Source of the DNA: Armillaria gallica
Taxonomy: Eukaryota; Basidiomycota; Agaricomycetes; Agaricales; Physalacriaceae
Direction: 5' to 3'
NCBI GenBank assembly: GCA_037576215.1
Contig: JBANDB010000006.1
Location: 62,001 to 126,000, forward strand
DNA length: 64,000 nt
The position numbers were made by a program, and so were the translations under genes. Under the pieces are notes generated by a model, which saw nothing but the letters and a program-made list of their open reading frames with translations, was not told the DNA's origin and did no database searches. Position 1 is the stretch's first letter. The number at the start of each line of letters is the position of its first letter. Below, one piece after another: positions 24,110 through 36,153 of this stretch.

Positions 24110-27100
24110 CTACGACAGGCTTCCTTCTGCATCTTTCACTGGCTTATCTTCCTCCAGTGTAGGACGATTAGCTGTCCCCGCTGTGGTACCAGCGTCCACT
24201 GGCAAAACTACTCCCGTAATCCACCTCGCTTCTCTGCTGGCCAAATAAAGAACGGCATAACCAACGTCCCAGGCGTTTCCTTCAATTTTCATGAGATTTT
24301 GGTTGATGCGTGCTTGGCGCAGCTCTTCGGTCATTCCAAGCTCACGAACCTTTCACCACACAATGTGAATACAGGCGTAGCGTAAAATTCGGAATACGTA
24401 CCATAGGCGTGAATACCATGCCCTGAGGTAATAAGCAACGGCGGTATGCATATTTAATTTGGTAAGCTTACCGGGGCGACACAGTTAACACTAGCCCTTT
24501 ATTTAGCCTGACGACATTGTTCAGGTTGGGAAAGCTCACCGAATCAGTTCGGGTCCATGATGTGCAGCCATAGCGCGCGTCAGCTGGATGATGGCACCCT
24601 TAGATGTGAGATAAAGAACTTTAGGATGTCCACCCTTCACTATTGTGGACTAGCGGCGACCCGTGCACGTTAGAAGAGGAGAAAGATGTGGTATTTTTAG
24701 GTAGGTATGAGAATTGTTTACATAATTTTACATGTATCGTACGACTTTCTTTGATGCAACGATTTGTCCCCCAACTCTTCGACATTCGTGTCCGTCATTG
24801 CTGCTAGTCAATCGCTCTTCTTCTCAACGTGTTCAAATTCGTCGTTATCGTTGCTTTTGTCAGTGGAAGGATCGTTGGAGGTGGAAGTAGATGCAGATGC
24901 GGCAAGGGTGGGACTGCGTACAGAAGGCAATGTCGTTTGGGGTTTTTGCTTGGTACGTTTCGTCGGACTGTTGGGCGCATTGAAGTTAACTGTCTGTAGG
25001 GTCCGTTTCTGATTTCCTTGGACAGAAGAACCTGTATAGTACAATGTCGGAAACTACACGTATAATAGGAACAAATGGACACAATACGTACCTGGTTTTG
25101 TAGGGCTCGCAGGTGTGAGAGGGACACGGCCAAGAAACACGATGGTGTCGATATCAATGATGAAGTGTTGGACTTCGTGCATTGGATTGTGTTGGGAGGG
25201 ATCAGGTTCCTTGAATGCGACGCGTGAAAGAAAGCCGGACACGGAGACAAAGAGGTTATTCCCCAGCATTGGCTTTTTGTTTTTGTATCGGGGCGAGTCA
25301 GGGAAGATTAAGTGAGCGGGAAAGGTACGTTTGTGGCCGAAGAACTGCGTGTACTGGGCTGCATTGATATCAAAAGTGAAATCAGAGGTGCTGGCATCTT
25401 GGACTAAGCCGGTGACAGTGATGAATGGGAGGGGGAAGGTGTCCTCTGTCTCAATTCTCGTCATCTCATGGTATGAATTAGCTTTTCGGTGTGACTGCAA
25501 GGAAGATGATACGCACAAAAACAATATCACCCACGGCTTGATACTCGTTGGGTTGAAGAGCATAGTCACCAAGGGCTAGAAGAACGTTTTCTTCTTCCGG
25601 GTACATTTTCGTGATCTGTAGGATATAATTATAAGAAGAACGATAGCTGCAAGATAAAGAAGGCGATGTGCGTTGGCTTGGATGACAAACATTTCAGGTT
25701 CATCCCTGAAAACAATGTTGTTTGCATTGAAGAAGCGTAAGGCAAGGACAAAATTTTCAGTAGTATTGCCAAGAAACATCTGGGCATCAACGACAATGGT
25801 TTTCGTCAGCTCGCCAGAGGAATTACAGAGCTGATGGGCACTGGATATGTAAGCGAGTCCAAAAAGGGAGGCGCTGCCATTTTCAGTTCTTGCGGAAGAG
25901 CTGGTGCTGGTCATGGCTTCTTGAGAGAGTGCTGGTGGAACGGGAGACTTGGATGCGGAGAGCGGGACTGTTCTCAGACTCCATATTTGAGTGGTTGTAA
26001 ATGAGTTGAGCATCGCAAATGTATAGATTAAAGGAAGCACGTATTGAAAAGAAACTTGGTTCCAATGTGAAGAGTAGGAGATTAGAGTTTGATGCGAGAG
26101 TGAAGGTTTGCCGAGAAAGAATATAGATTAAAATAGAACAGTCACTGGTGATTTCAATTGAATTTCTGCGGGTACAATTTGAGTGAGTCATATGGTGAGA
26201 AACTGGAAGGGACAAACATCATAAATTAGATTAGGGCATCACGGTATACTACGTTCATTGTGGAAGGGCCAGAATTATTTGAAGGTGGTATTAAAAATTT
26301 TAGGTGTTTGCCTGAGGTAGCTCTTGAACATGTAACATAGAGTTGACCATGAGCAAAGACTGGTATTCGAAGGTCAAGGCCCACATATTTTACAGATTGG
26401 CCTTGGGCTTTGTTGATGGACATTGCAAATGCAAGGCGAACAGGAAATTGGCGGCAAGAATATTGAAAAGAGACTTGAGCATGATGATCAAATGTGGCAG
26501 TGAGTCGAATACGGGGAATGAAGACAACTTTTCCATTGTGATCCCCACCAATAATTTGTGCTTCTAAGACACGTGTAGACATTCGAAGAATAATGAGGCG
26601 TGTGCCATTACACATACCATTGGTGGGATCAATGTTGCGTAAGAGAATAATTGGAGCTCCGATTTTTAGATGAAGTTCACCGGGAGGTAAGGAAGATGAA
26701 TTTAGAGAGCGAAGAACTTCAATAGGTATGGGGGGATTATAAGTATCAAAGGGAGCATCAGCACCAGCCTCATTGATAATCTCATCAGCACTGAGAAAAG
26801 ACGAAGTTTCTCCTGACATGAGATTCAGAATGTATTCATTTGCATCTGCGACATCATTGTTTCTTGGAGCAAGTATTGTGCGATTCAGAAAATATTCAGG
26901 AGGTGGTGGTGGGGTACTTTCAATACCATGATATACAAAGGAGATAAGGTCCTCAATAGAATTGACACATAGCTCTGGTGGAAGTGGAATAGATGCAGAA
27001 TCAGTTTGGGATGGAAGATCAGAGCCTTGGCCGATACGTAGTAGCCAAGGTGCAAAGGTTTTTGGGTCATTAAAGTTTGAAGGAGAGGAACAATCTGATG

Positions 27101-30100
27101 ATTCGGTATCAGTGTCTGAATGTTGGAGAAGGCGCATATTTTTAGTAAGGCGCAGTATATGGATATGTTCCCATATTGGAGAGAATGGTAAAGATGCTCT
27201 GATTATATCAGCACGTTTACCTCCAGGAACAATTGGCAAAGTTTGCTGAAAGTCACCACCAAAAACAACAGTGATTCCACCAAAAATTTTATCTGAGTTT
27301 CTGAGATCACGACAGGTTCGTTCGACTGCTTCTGCTGCATAACGATGTTGTGGTGCTGCTTCATCCCATATGATAAGGTGAGTTTGTCGAATGAGTTCTG
27401 CACGTTGACTCTCTTTAGGAATGTTGCAGAATGATTCTCCATTTAGATCTGAAATTGGAATTTTGAACATGAAATGAGATGTGTGGCCACTAATTAAAAG
27501 AAGTGCAGAAATTCCAGAAGATGAGACACAGAGAACAATGTAGGATTGTGACCGCAGGAGATGACATATAGCTTTATACACAAATGTTTTTCCTGTGCCA
27601 CCAGGACCATGCAAAAAGAAGATCTTATTGCGGTTGTGATAAACAGAGTCTACAATGCTGTCAAAAGCTGATCTTTGCTCTGAATTCAATTTTTCAATAG
27701 CAATTTCTGCATTAAATTTTTCAGATTCTTGATTATAATTGAGTTGATCAGTTATCAAAGGATTAAGAGTGTGCATGACCCAATCTCTTTGAGAATGGGG
27801 CATAGAGGGATAATTGTGGCGGAGTGATTTTCCAGTTTCAGAAAGAATTATATCGATTAAATATAAGCCATAATCATAACGATCATCAAGAGAAGGATTT
27901 CTGATTCCAAGCATGTGAAGTTGAGGAACAATATCATCAGTGATATGATGACGAAATTCATTCCATAATCTAGCTGGATCTGAAGGAGCACAGCATGTAA
28001 GAATAGTGACAAATAAACGGCGAAGTTGGCGACCTGTTTTCATCTCTGAACTCTCTGATAAACATAATCTCCATTCACCATCATCCTGAAGTAATGCTCT
28101 TGCAAGACAGGCTTCATAATATGTTGGATAGATGACATTATTATATTTATAAAGATCTGCATATGAAGTTGGACCTTTGACAACAGTGAGGAGTGTACGC
28201 AAATAGAATTGTTCACCAGCATTTGGAGAAACAAAATGCATTCTTCCAATAGCATAGGTACTTTGTTGGACTCGTCGAGTCCATTTACAATGTGTTGCAT
28301 TCCAAACAAATTTCGATGGAAATTCTTGGTAAGTCAATTGGTGTGCAACTTCACGAATATTAGGATCATTGCTGGCATTAGCTGCAAAGAAAGCAGGCAA
28401 TGTTGATTTCTGTTCTTCAATCTGTTCTTGAATAGAGTCTGGAGAGAGTTCAGGATCAAAAGTCACTATATCTTGATTTGGCAGGTGAACCTGGATATTT
28501 GAAGGTGAGAAAAGTATCAAAGAAAAAGTACAGCTGCTAACCTGCAATCGAACAACAGGTGGATTTCGACCATGTGTATCAAATTCATAAATACGCCAAT
28601 TAGCTTCGGGTGGTGAAATATAACGACCATGAAGATGCCGTGCGATCTCATCATCAATATCAACAGTGGTATAGTCAGGGCCTTTGTGAATATATTTGAA
28701 GATATATTTGAATGATGCAATAGATACAGCACACTCCACATTAATGTGACAATCATATTTAGCAGAAAAATAAGGATTAAAAGGAACAATCCATTGATTG
28801 TCAACATTTATAGCATTAGAACCATGACCGACAGGAAAAGCACATCCATCATTAGGTCTATAATATTCTGGATAGCCATCCTCAGTCAGTCTTGTTTGCT
28901 CGCAGAAAGGTTTAGGAAAACCCTTGGTGCATCTACCATTTTCCATACATGGAGCATTTGGATTAATAGTACCACAGGGACCATGAACCATACACCTCTT
29001 TACTGTCTCAAAAAGAATAGGCTGAGTTACAGGATCAGGCCAATGAGCTTGGATGATAGAATCAATTTGTTCAGGATTAAATAGTTTCCATTGGCCATCA
29101 AGGAAGATAAGAATATGCATATGAGGAAGGCCACGTTTCTGAAATTCAATTGTATAAACCCAAGCCACAACAGTACCAAAGACACCCTCTTTGATTTCTT
29201 TAAGAATTGCATCACGTTTGAGGCGGAATACATGCACAACAATATCTGGGCGGTCGTAGGCTGTTTGGCCTGGAAGAAGTTCACGTAAAATTTCAGGCCA
29301 CTCTGGGTTTGCAGTCATGGTCATGAAGATGTCTACTTTACGGAAGTATCGGGCAATAGCCATTGCATCTAAATATTGCTGATACATGTGACGTGGACCA
29401 CCAGTGTATGATGAAGGTAAGACAGTTCGTTTTCCAATATTATGAAGATTGATGCTATCATTGTGAAGGGCATCATCAAGTCCATTTCGAAGGGTAGCAC
29501 GAAAGAGACCTTGATTATTACGAAGGTATGTGAGGTGGTTTTGATCAATTGCAGCCCACATATCAACAATATATCGCTGCAGTAGACGCCGACCATGAAG
29601 AATTGTAGAATATACATTACGGCGAACCTGCAGTTGATGAGAAACATATTGTAAGAGGGTCAAGTGTGAAGGATTTGCAGCCCCTGGCTGATTCAATCGG
29701 AGCTCTGGATACCATCCATTTTCTCCATAAGGGAATAAAAGAACATATTGTAAGGGTGAGTATGCAGGATGATTGTTATGTATACGCTGCAGAGGACCAT
29801 CCCGTCTGTGGAGAATTATATCTCTATATTCTGATAGACTGGAGCAATCAGGAAGGATAACAGCGACCTCATCTGCTGTTGGAAGATTGTGTGTACGCTT
29901 ATCAGCTGTGGGATCAACACGAAGAGTGATAGATTTATTGGAATTAACACCATATTCATCAAGTATTTCTGCTGCATAGCGATAGATGAGGGCATATTGA
30001 TGATGCTTGTGAAGAATAGTTTCCAGTAGTGCAATAGTGTCTCTCCGCAGATCACGATTGTTATAGCAGCGATGATCAATAGAGTCTCGAGGTTCATAGA

Positions 30101-32905
30101 TATACAGTTGCGCATATGATGGGGGTTGATTGCAAGAAGGTAAAAGAGAGCCAGAACGGTGGTAAAGTTCACCTTGGATACGGAAAACTGGTGGTCCACG
30201 TCGGTGAAGATTTACAGAGTGATCTTCATTGACACCAAGAGAGGTGAAACTGAATGCTCGATTGTACATCCACATCCGGTCACGGTAGTCCTTTGCTTGA
30301 GCATCATTAGCTTCAAGAAGCTGTCTCAGAGCTAGAGGAGGTTCACGTGCAGGAGGCAGAACAACTTGACCTTTTTTGCAGCATTGAACACCAAAGACAA
30401 CACTGCCATTGATTTTTTTGGTCAGTCGCTCTGCATACCAGTGAAGTGCATGGCAGAAAGGACATTCGTAGGACATTTCACCAAGATCATGGCGTGATGA
30501 AGGGTCCCGATATGGACGGCGACCGGGAGGAAGGTCATCACACTGAGCCTGTAGATGTACCATGGCTCTAAAGGTGTCTAGTGACATCTCTTGTTCACAA
30601 TAATGTAAGATACAAAAGGAATTAAATCGTACCATCTCTACTCGACCGATTACCGACCAAATGCTCTTGTCTGTCAGGATGATCGAGCATTGGTTCATCC
30701 TGCTCAACAATTTCGGTTAACGTATGTAAAGAGTGAATCGTGGCAGCATTTTCCACCTGCACATATAGCTCAAATGCCATGGCAAGATAAAGGAGAGGGT
30801 CAAATGTACCTCAGCTCTCTCTCGAGCTCTGCGCCTTCGCTGCGCGATTTCCCGCCTTGTCAATGGGAGTTCGTCACTCTTAAATAAGGGTCAATTATGA
30901 GTGTGCTTCATTTGTTTTGCATTGTTACTTACTTCCGTAGGATGCGTTGACAGTACTTGTCAACGCAAGTCAGTATCTATCATCTGGACATCACGATGTT
31001 GAGCACGACGTCTCATCCGCATAGGTTCAACAGTGGCATCGAATGAGGTTTCTTCAGAAAAAATATCAGCAAATAATTTCAGTGGCAAAATACAATTTAA
31101 AATGACCTGGGGGCATCTTGGAACGTTTCGCAGGGAGGTGAGAGATCCACCCGGCTTTAAATTGAAGTCGTTACCTATGAGACATGGTCACACCATTGAT
31201 TGCGAGTACATTTGAGGCACACGAAATATCTCAGAAGAACCTATCTATTTTTTGAAGCTACATAGAATACAACTGGAAGCAACGGAGTTAGATTGCAATG
31301 TACAGATATGTCTGACATATCACGTACTCACAACCCTTCCTTCAGAACTTGGTAGATAAAACTAAAGAGAACGTCCTCGGCATGAATGCGAAATGATATG
31401 TGGAAGTGGAGGCGCGAAGGAAGCAAACATGCGCAAAGAATGTCATCGGTACCACAATTCAATAGCAAAAACAGGAGAACAGGGGATAACATAAGAGCGG
31501 GAACAGACGTGCATCCGCAGCCAAGAATAAACTGCATGGTCCACAAAAACAAAGAACAGAAACATGGAAGCATAGGATTCAGCAACGATCGATATGCCGA
31601 TGACGGCAGCAGGTACCATGGAGCCACCTGCGTAGAAGAGAAGAGTCTGAGACATGTGAGCCTCCAGCGTTTACATGATGTACATGAACGCGGCATCGTA
31701 TCAGAGCAGAAGGCTTGATCAATGTCAAAAGAGCGAAACATCTCCTATCAACGGGAAGGGATCACATGAAATTGGCAACGTACCAAAATGAGGAGACAGA
31801 GAGATGAGAAAAGAACGATACAGAACATCAGCAGAGGTACGCGATGATTATGAACAGGTGTACTCACCAATCATGAACACCGCAATGCACTCCCTCAAAT
31901 TGACCTCCATATCCCAACCTCAGAGCAGCAGCAGGCCATTACAAATGTGGGAAGAGGATGGGGAGAGAATGACAGAGGTGGTGCGACGCAAACAGGAAGG
32001 GGAGAAACGATGGTAGAAGGACCGGAGAGAGAGAGGGAGACCGCGAGAGACTCGTGACGTGGCACGCTAAAAGTGGAAGAACCAATGAAAAGGTCCACTT
32101 ATGTAGCCAATGAGAGGGCGACGGAAGCAAGTTCCGATATCCACCTGTTGTATAGTAGATACGTCAGATTCGGTTCCGTGACGTTTAGAAGAATTGCTTT
32201 ACAGCCCGATACGGAAGCCATATTCACAATCGAGCCGCGTCCGACCTTTCGCATCTCAGGAATAACATAACGAGACATGAGCACCATGCTGGTGACCTAT
32301 ATGGATGTCACAGCGAGCTCATGCAGATATCCCGTAAATTAGTAGCAACCCACGTTAGTTCGGAAGTCCCTGTCCCAAACCTCCAAATCGACATCCACAA
32401 CAGTTCCATGGGGGCCATCAACGCCCACTTTATCACCTCAGCTGCAGCCCCACATTCAACGTATCGAGTGTACTCACCAATATTCACCAATATATGTACG
32501 GCTCCGAAAAGAGCCACCGTGCGAGCCACAGCAGCTTTACACGATTCTTCATTCGTCACGTCGCACTCGACCACTTCTGATATGCCGCCTTCTGCTGCAA
32601 TCATTCGTTTCGTTTCCTCCACCCATTCGGTATTAACGTCAAGTAGAGCGACCTTGGCGCCTTGTCGCGCAAGGAGAATGGCCGTAGCACGTCCATTACC
32701 TATTTCACCTAGACTTCGTGTAAGCATCACTTAATTCGAAATATGAGTGATTCTGTTTTCCTGGCATTCGGGAACCAGCCCCAGTAACGATTGCGACCTA
32801 TAGCATACTGTGGTGAGATTTCAATAAAACCCAGGTTTAACGAGTCCATACATCTCCGTGAAGCTGGAAAGCAAGCGGAGGCTTGGAGGTTTGTTCGTCG
32901 ATCAT
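24110..32905 (-). CDS. Short-chain dehydrogenase/reductase split by a 7.56-kb Helitron-bearing intron
   Basis: Exons 32852-32905, about 32761-32797, 32478-32708, 32354-32427, 32203-32296, 24540-24639, 24472-24490, 24402-24422 and 24110-24349 give about 289 residues. Seen in order: VAIVTGAGSR and GEIGNGRATAILLARQGAKVALLD (Rossmann glycine motif and first helix), ECDVTN, VHILVNIVGVDGPHGT, RGSIVNMASVSG (catalytic Ser region), then across the giant intron LKGGHPKVLYLTSKGAI (YxxxK), VNCVAPGMVFTPM, and GNAWDVGYAVLYLASREARWITG with the C-terminal VLPVDAG. All catalytic residues are present, so the gene may still work if the intron is spliced. The exon 2 donor is odd: homology places it at a GA dinucleotide (about 32760). 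The substrate is unknown. Confidence 0.8.
24808..26013 (-). CDS. Helitron companion protein, function unknown (possible OB-fold single-strand binding protein)
   Basis: Several exons starting MLNSFTTTQIWSL at 26013 and ending in a charged tail EFEHVEKKSD at 24808. The order is a Ser/Thr/Pro-rich N-terminus, RFFNANNIVFRDEPEMFVIQA, an intron, ITKMYPEEENVLLALGDYAL, VGDIVF, an intron, then two beta-rich blocks: FPLPFITVTGLVQ...FDINAAQYTQ and FPAHLIFPDSPRYKNKKPM...FVSVSGFLS...FIIDIDTIVFLGRVP. Repeated strands of the form (I/V)TVTG and (V)SVSGF suggest an OB-like beta barrel, which would suit single-strand DNA binding during rolling-circle transposition. That function is inference. The gene lies about 0.2 kb behind the Rep/Helicase in the same orientation and inside the element. 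Confidence 0.55.
26226..31022 (-). CDS. Helitron Rep/Helicase (HUH endonuclease + Pif1-like helicase)
   Basis: The main open frame (26226-30589) encodes about 1,450 residues. N-terminal zinc-finger-like cysteines (CPFCHALHW...CCKKG) precede the Helitron-like N domain. The HUH motif is GLPHMHILIFL (about 29115), and the two-tyrosine motif is YIFKYIHKG (about 28690). The Pif1 helicase follows: Walker A GPGGTGKTFVYKA (about 27600), Walker B IIWDEAA, GGDFQQTLPI, and the C-terminal AMSINKAQGQS and QLYVTCSRA. A 51-nt intron (28491-28541) is in frame without stops, splicing VVRLQ to VHLPNQ. Upstream exons (30633-30756 and 30810-30878) join by 43- and 53-bp introns. The next exon, back to the ATG at 31022, contains an in-frame TGA near 30962, so the 5' end may be damaged. 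Confidence 0.88.
31023..32159. other. 5' region of the Helitron without an assignable gene
   Basis: About 1.1 kb between the Helitron 5' end and its Rep/Helicase. Minus-strand open frames near 31330-31740 encode hydrophobic, Cys-containing peptides with donor- and acceptor-like sites around them. No family was recognised. It could be Helitron leader sequence or a decayed captured gene fragment. Confidence 0.4.
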
Positions 32906-33219
32906 GAGAGTGGGAAGGGAAGGGAAAATTCACAGAGTGAATTTTCCAGGGATAGTTATGTGAGAGGTTTGGTAGCTATATCCAAGTCATAGGATCAGAT
33001 ATGGGGAAGAAAGACTAGGTCATGCGCGCGCGGAGCGCCCTGTTATTCTTAGGCTACCGCCATCAGAACAGCTAGAAGTTTTTGAAGAAGTCACAGGAAC
33101 ACGGCATTCTTTCATCTCGGACCGTTTGCTATCTATAACACGCTTGCTTCAAGATTCTGTATAGCTAACTTTACGACCAGATCATCGACCATTCTACATG
33201 ATAACAAACATCGCGATAA

Positions 33220-36153
33220 TTAGAGAACGTATCGGAAATCCTTGATGTGTGAATATGTAAATGAACACGATAAGAGGTGAAGACGCTTAGGCGTACCATG
33301 TTTTCCCATTCCGTCTTGTCTTGCATCCCCGCTTCTTTCGACTTCGCGAAATCCGGAGGACCGTATATACGATCACGACGCTTGTTGAATCCGAGCATGC
33401 TAAGTTAATGATGATCAGAAGAAGGCACACGCAGAGAGGGCGAGCAGCCTCACTAAATAAACAGCGTGATTTGGCACGCAAGTTTGATCTAGGACGCTTA
33501 AATCTCCAGGTCCGTGAAATAAAGGAACGGTATTTACGGAATAACCAGCCAACAGCCCAGCTGTGGCAGATGGCTGGTATAGCGTGAAGTAAGCAGCGTA
33601 TGACGTCTAAATACGTGAGTAGCTCACATAGAATGGCGCCTCGGATTGTTTGCTGAATTGAGGCCAGAGTGAGTGTAAAAGCCGCGAAGAATGAAATACA
33701 AATCTCACACGACAAACGGACCCGCAACGTTTCCAAAACAATACGCGGTGCTGTTAAATTTGAGGGAAAGACATAGTGATATCAGGGAATTCCTTACAAG
33801 ATAGTGGCGGAGGCCAATGTCTAGAAAGTCACATCATGAGCATGCGGCATCGTTTAACCCGCCACTGCAACTTACCCGATGCGTGTATCCGCCCATGTTA
33901 GACGACACCATGACCAGGCCAACAGACTACAGAAGCCGTCAGCATTAATATATTCGCTAGAAATCATGACACTCACGAATCCAACGGACTGGCAGTTGAC
34001 TAGCCAAAACGATACCAGGCGTTGCCACACGTGCTCACGGGGCAAATACGCCATGCAGGCAGCTGATACTACGCAAATAATGTTGGCGGCCGTGGCAGCC
34101 ATAAGACGCGCTGCGAATTAGGTCAACAAGCACCGTCCTATCATGCGATTGGAAGGCTTCTTACAGTTACGAACGTTCAAGGTAATCACACCTCCAACGA
34201 TTAGAGCCGCGATTTGCACCATGTCACCAACACTAGGAAGAGGTTACTTGATAGGGTATTATAACTTGAAGCTCCCTACCTTTTGAGCACAGTTGTCTTC
34301 GTCGCTGAATATTATAAGCGACAAGTATGCCATGATGATAAAAAGCATACGTACTGGAAAATCCCATATCTTTACTACGGGGGATGTGTTAAGCAGGTCG
34401 TCCTTCATTTGTAAACGCATACATACTTACATGATGATTGACGAAAAATTGCTATATATAAAGGCCTTCAGGCGATGTAGCGCGCGCGAAAGGAAAAGGT
34501 CGTTACCTGACAACACCATTCGGTATCGCAGCCGCGAACACAGATATAAAGAGAATAATGTTCTTTGGATCTGTAGCAGAGACCGATATCTGTTCTTTCT
34601 TGAACTTCCGATTCTTGATACCAAGCTGATTGCCGGCTACACGTTGTACGGCCAGGACGCGATACTCAGGACTGAAGAAATGCGCAGATGCCTAAACCTC
34701 GAATGATAAATGCTCTCCTAGTCAGAAGTTAACATACCGGTGAGTCGGGAAGCAAAAAGAAAACAGCGATAGCCCATGCCATAGTCACGGAACCAAGGAT
34801 ATAGAAACTACGGAGATGTGAGGGAAGTTTGTATAAGCTTCAAAATCGAAGAGACCTACATATACTGCCATTTCTCTGGGCCGGTATGATTGTCACTAAT
34901 CGCAGATATTCCGGCTGGAAATGCATGACTTTGAGCAATGATACACGGAATGGAACAAATGGTATGCACTTGATACACTATGCACAACTTTGAGATCTCT
35001 CATTAGCAGAGGTCGAACGTTTTGAAAACGCACTAGCTTCCAATTAAGCCGCCCCAACCTTAAAATTTGAATAAAGACGTTGGTGAGAATGTTACATTGA
35101 ACAGTAAACTCACCGAGACCAGAATACCCTGAGGCTCAATGAATAGGGAAGTGGAAGTCAGCGACGAGGAGACATACAAATGAATTGACGGAGAGGTAGC
35201 TCTTGCTGGTGATTTTCAGTACATGGATTACCTCGAAGTAAATCCTTACTCTCGTGTACCACCATCCCCTTGCAAAGACATGGATGAGAGCCAGAAGTAA
35301 ATCGGGAATGTCACATACGTCATTAGAGTCAAGCAAGGCGACACGAATGCCTCAAAGATGCCCAAGAAAAATCGATTTACCATTGCAGTTCTGAAGTTCG
35401 TGCACCATACCACTATACCAGAGATTAGAGGTCTCATTCATCATGAAAAAAAGCTTAATCGTACTAGTGAGAACACACAGACCCCAGATAAAGACTGCGC
35501 ACGACAGAACTCGTTGGGCGGGATATTTTCCAATGAGGACTTGCGCCGGATACCTGATAGATGATGAGCTGGTAAATCCTGGCCCTAGTGGAGAAAGGAC
35601 CTACTGCGCTATCGCATAACCGAAGTATACCCTGAGAAGTATTCGTGGCAAATTGAAAAGAGCAAAATGTGTTACATACATGCTTCCGAGCCAACTGCAT
35701 CCGAACGACAGTGAAACCATGCATCTAAGGACATCGTTGCACGTACTTGAATTGATTTCCATGAAGGTTTAAATCCGTCTGAAAGCCAAAGAGATTGGCA
35801 TAATTGAGCGCAGTTTTCTGAGAAGCCAGATATCGAAGTATCAGCCACCTGGATGCACAAAGTCACAATGACCGTACGTCCAAAAACTGCAGGGTCTGCG
35901 TGATCAAGAATATCGGGAGAATAATAATGTCTATCTTCCACCGAATGCTCCTGTTCTGCGAAGGCGTGATCTCGCTGTGATTTAGCCCTTCCTTGTAGAC
36001 AGTATATCCGACGTTGTTTGTCTCGTCAACTTCTTCGATAGCATCTGGAATATCAACATGGCGGACTTCACCCTTCTCTTTGTCGATATCGGTGGAATAA
36101 GACGATTCTGTGACCATGGATGTCGAGCGTTGGAGGGTCGTAGCTTCAGCCAT
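33220..36153 (-). CDS. Major facilitator transporter, allantoate permease/anion:cation symporter type
   Basis: About 20 small exons from the ATG at 36153 to the stop at 33220, ending DFRYVL. Landmarks in order: NRSIRWKIDIIILPIF and LQFLD at helix 1; NRFFLGIFEAFVSPCLTLMT; WWYTRQELPLRQFIWYSGLG; HAFPAGISAISDNHTGPEKWQYM; ILGSVTMAWAIAVFFLLPDSP; FFSPEYRVLAVQRVAGNQLGIKN; KEQISVSATDPKNIILF; AAIPNGVVSNFSSIIIKDMGFSS; VGDMVQIAALIVGG; the C-terminal SVGLVMVSSNMGGYTHR, AYCFGNVAGPF, EAPFYPSATAGLLAGYS and MLGFNKRRDRIYGPP. These are the conserved blocks of the Dal5/TNA1-type permeases. Plasma-membrane uptake of an organic anion such as nicotinate or allantoate is likely. The gene seems intact; exon borders in the middle were set by family conservation. 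Confidence 0.82.

Larger units (their letters stand above)
24650..32159 (-). mobile_element. Autonomous Helitron (7,510 bp) inserted in a dehydrogenase intron
   Basis: The element reads on the minus strand from TCTACTATAC (5' end at 32159, preceded by A at 32160) to CTAG (3' end at 24650, followed by T at 24649). TC...CTRR ends and insertion between A and T are the Helitron hallmarks. An 8-bp palindrome, CGTGCACG, lies 8 bp inside the 3' end, where Helitrons carry a hairpin. Deleting exactly this segment leaves a 53-bp intron with GTAAAG donor, CTGAC branch-like site and AATAG acceptor, the size of the other introns here. It encodes a Rep/Helicase and a companion protein, both on the minus strand, so the element is in the standard orientation. 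No target duplication is expected. Confidence 0.85.

Noticed and set aside
26226..30710. A single 1,494-codon frame taken as one exon with a start at 30710
   Set aside because: The start codon of that frame is not ATG. Its first part overlaps a spliced 5' region that gives better N-terminal sequence (EMSLDTF after a 43-bp intron), and an in-frame intron lies at 28491-28541.
31328..31741. Minus-strand 137-codon frame as a captured gene in the Helitron
   Set aside because: Overlapping frames are equally open, there is no family match, and the hydrophobic peptides are unsupported by a coherent exon chain.
24110..32905. Two separate SDR pseudogene fragments
   Set aside because: The halves are complementary, on the same strand, and join in phase across canonical splice signals with a normal 53-bp intron once the Helitron is removed. 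One split gene is the simpler reading.
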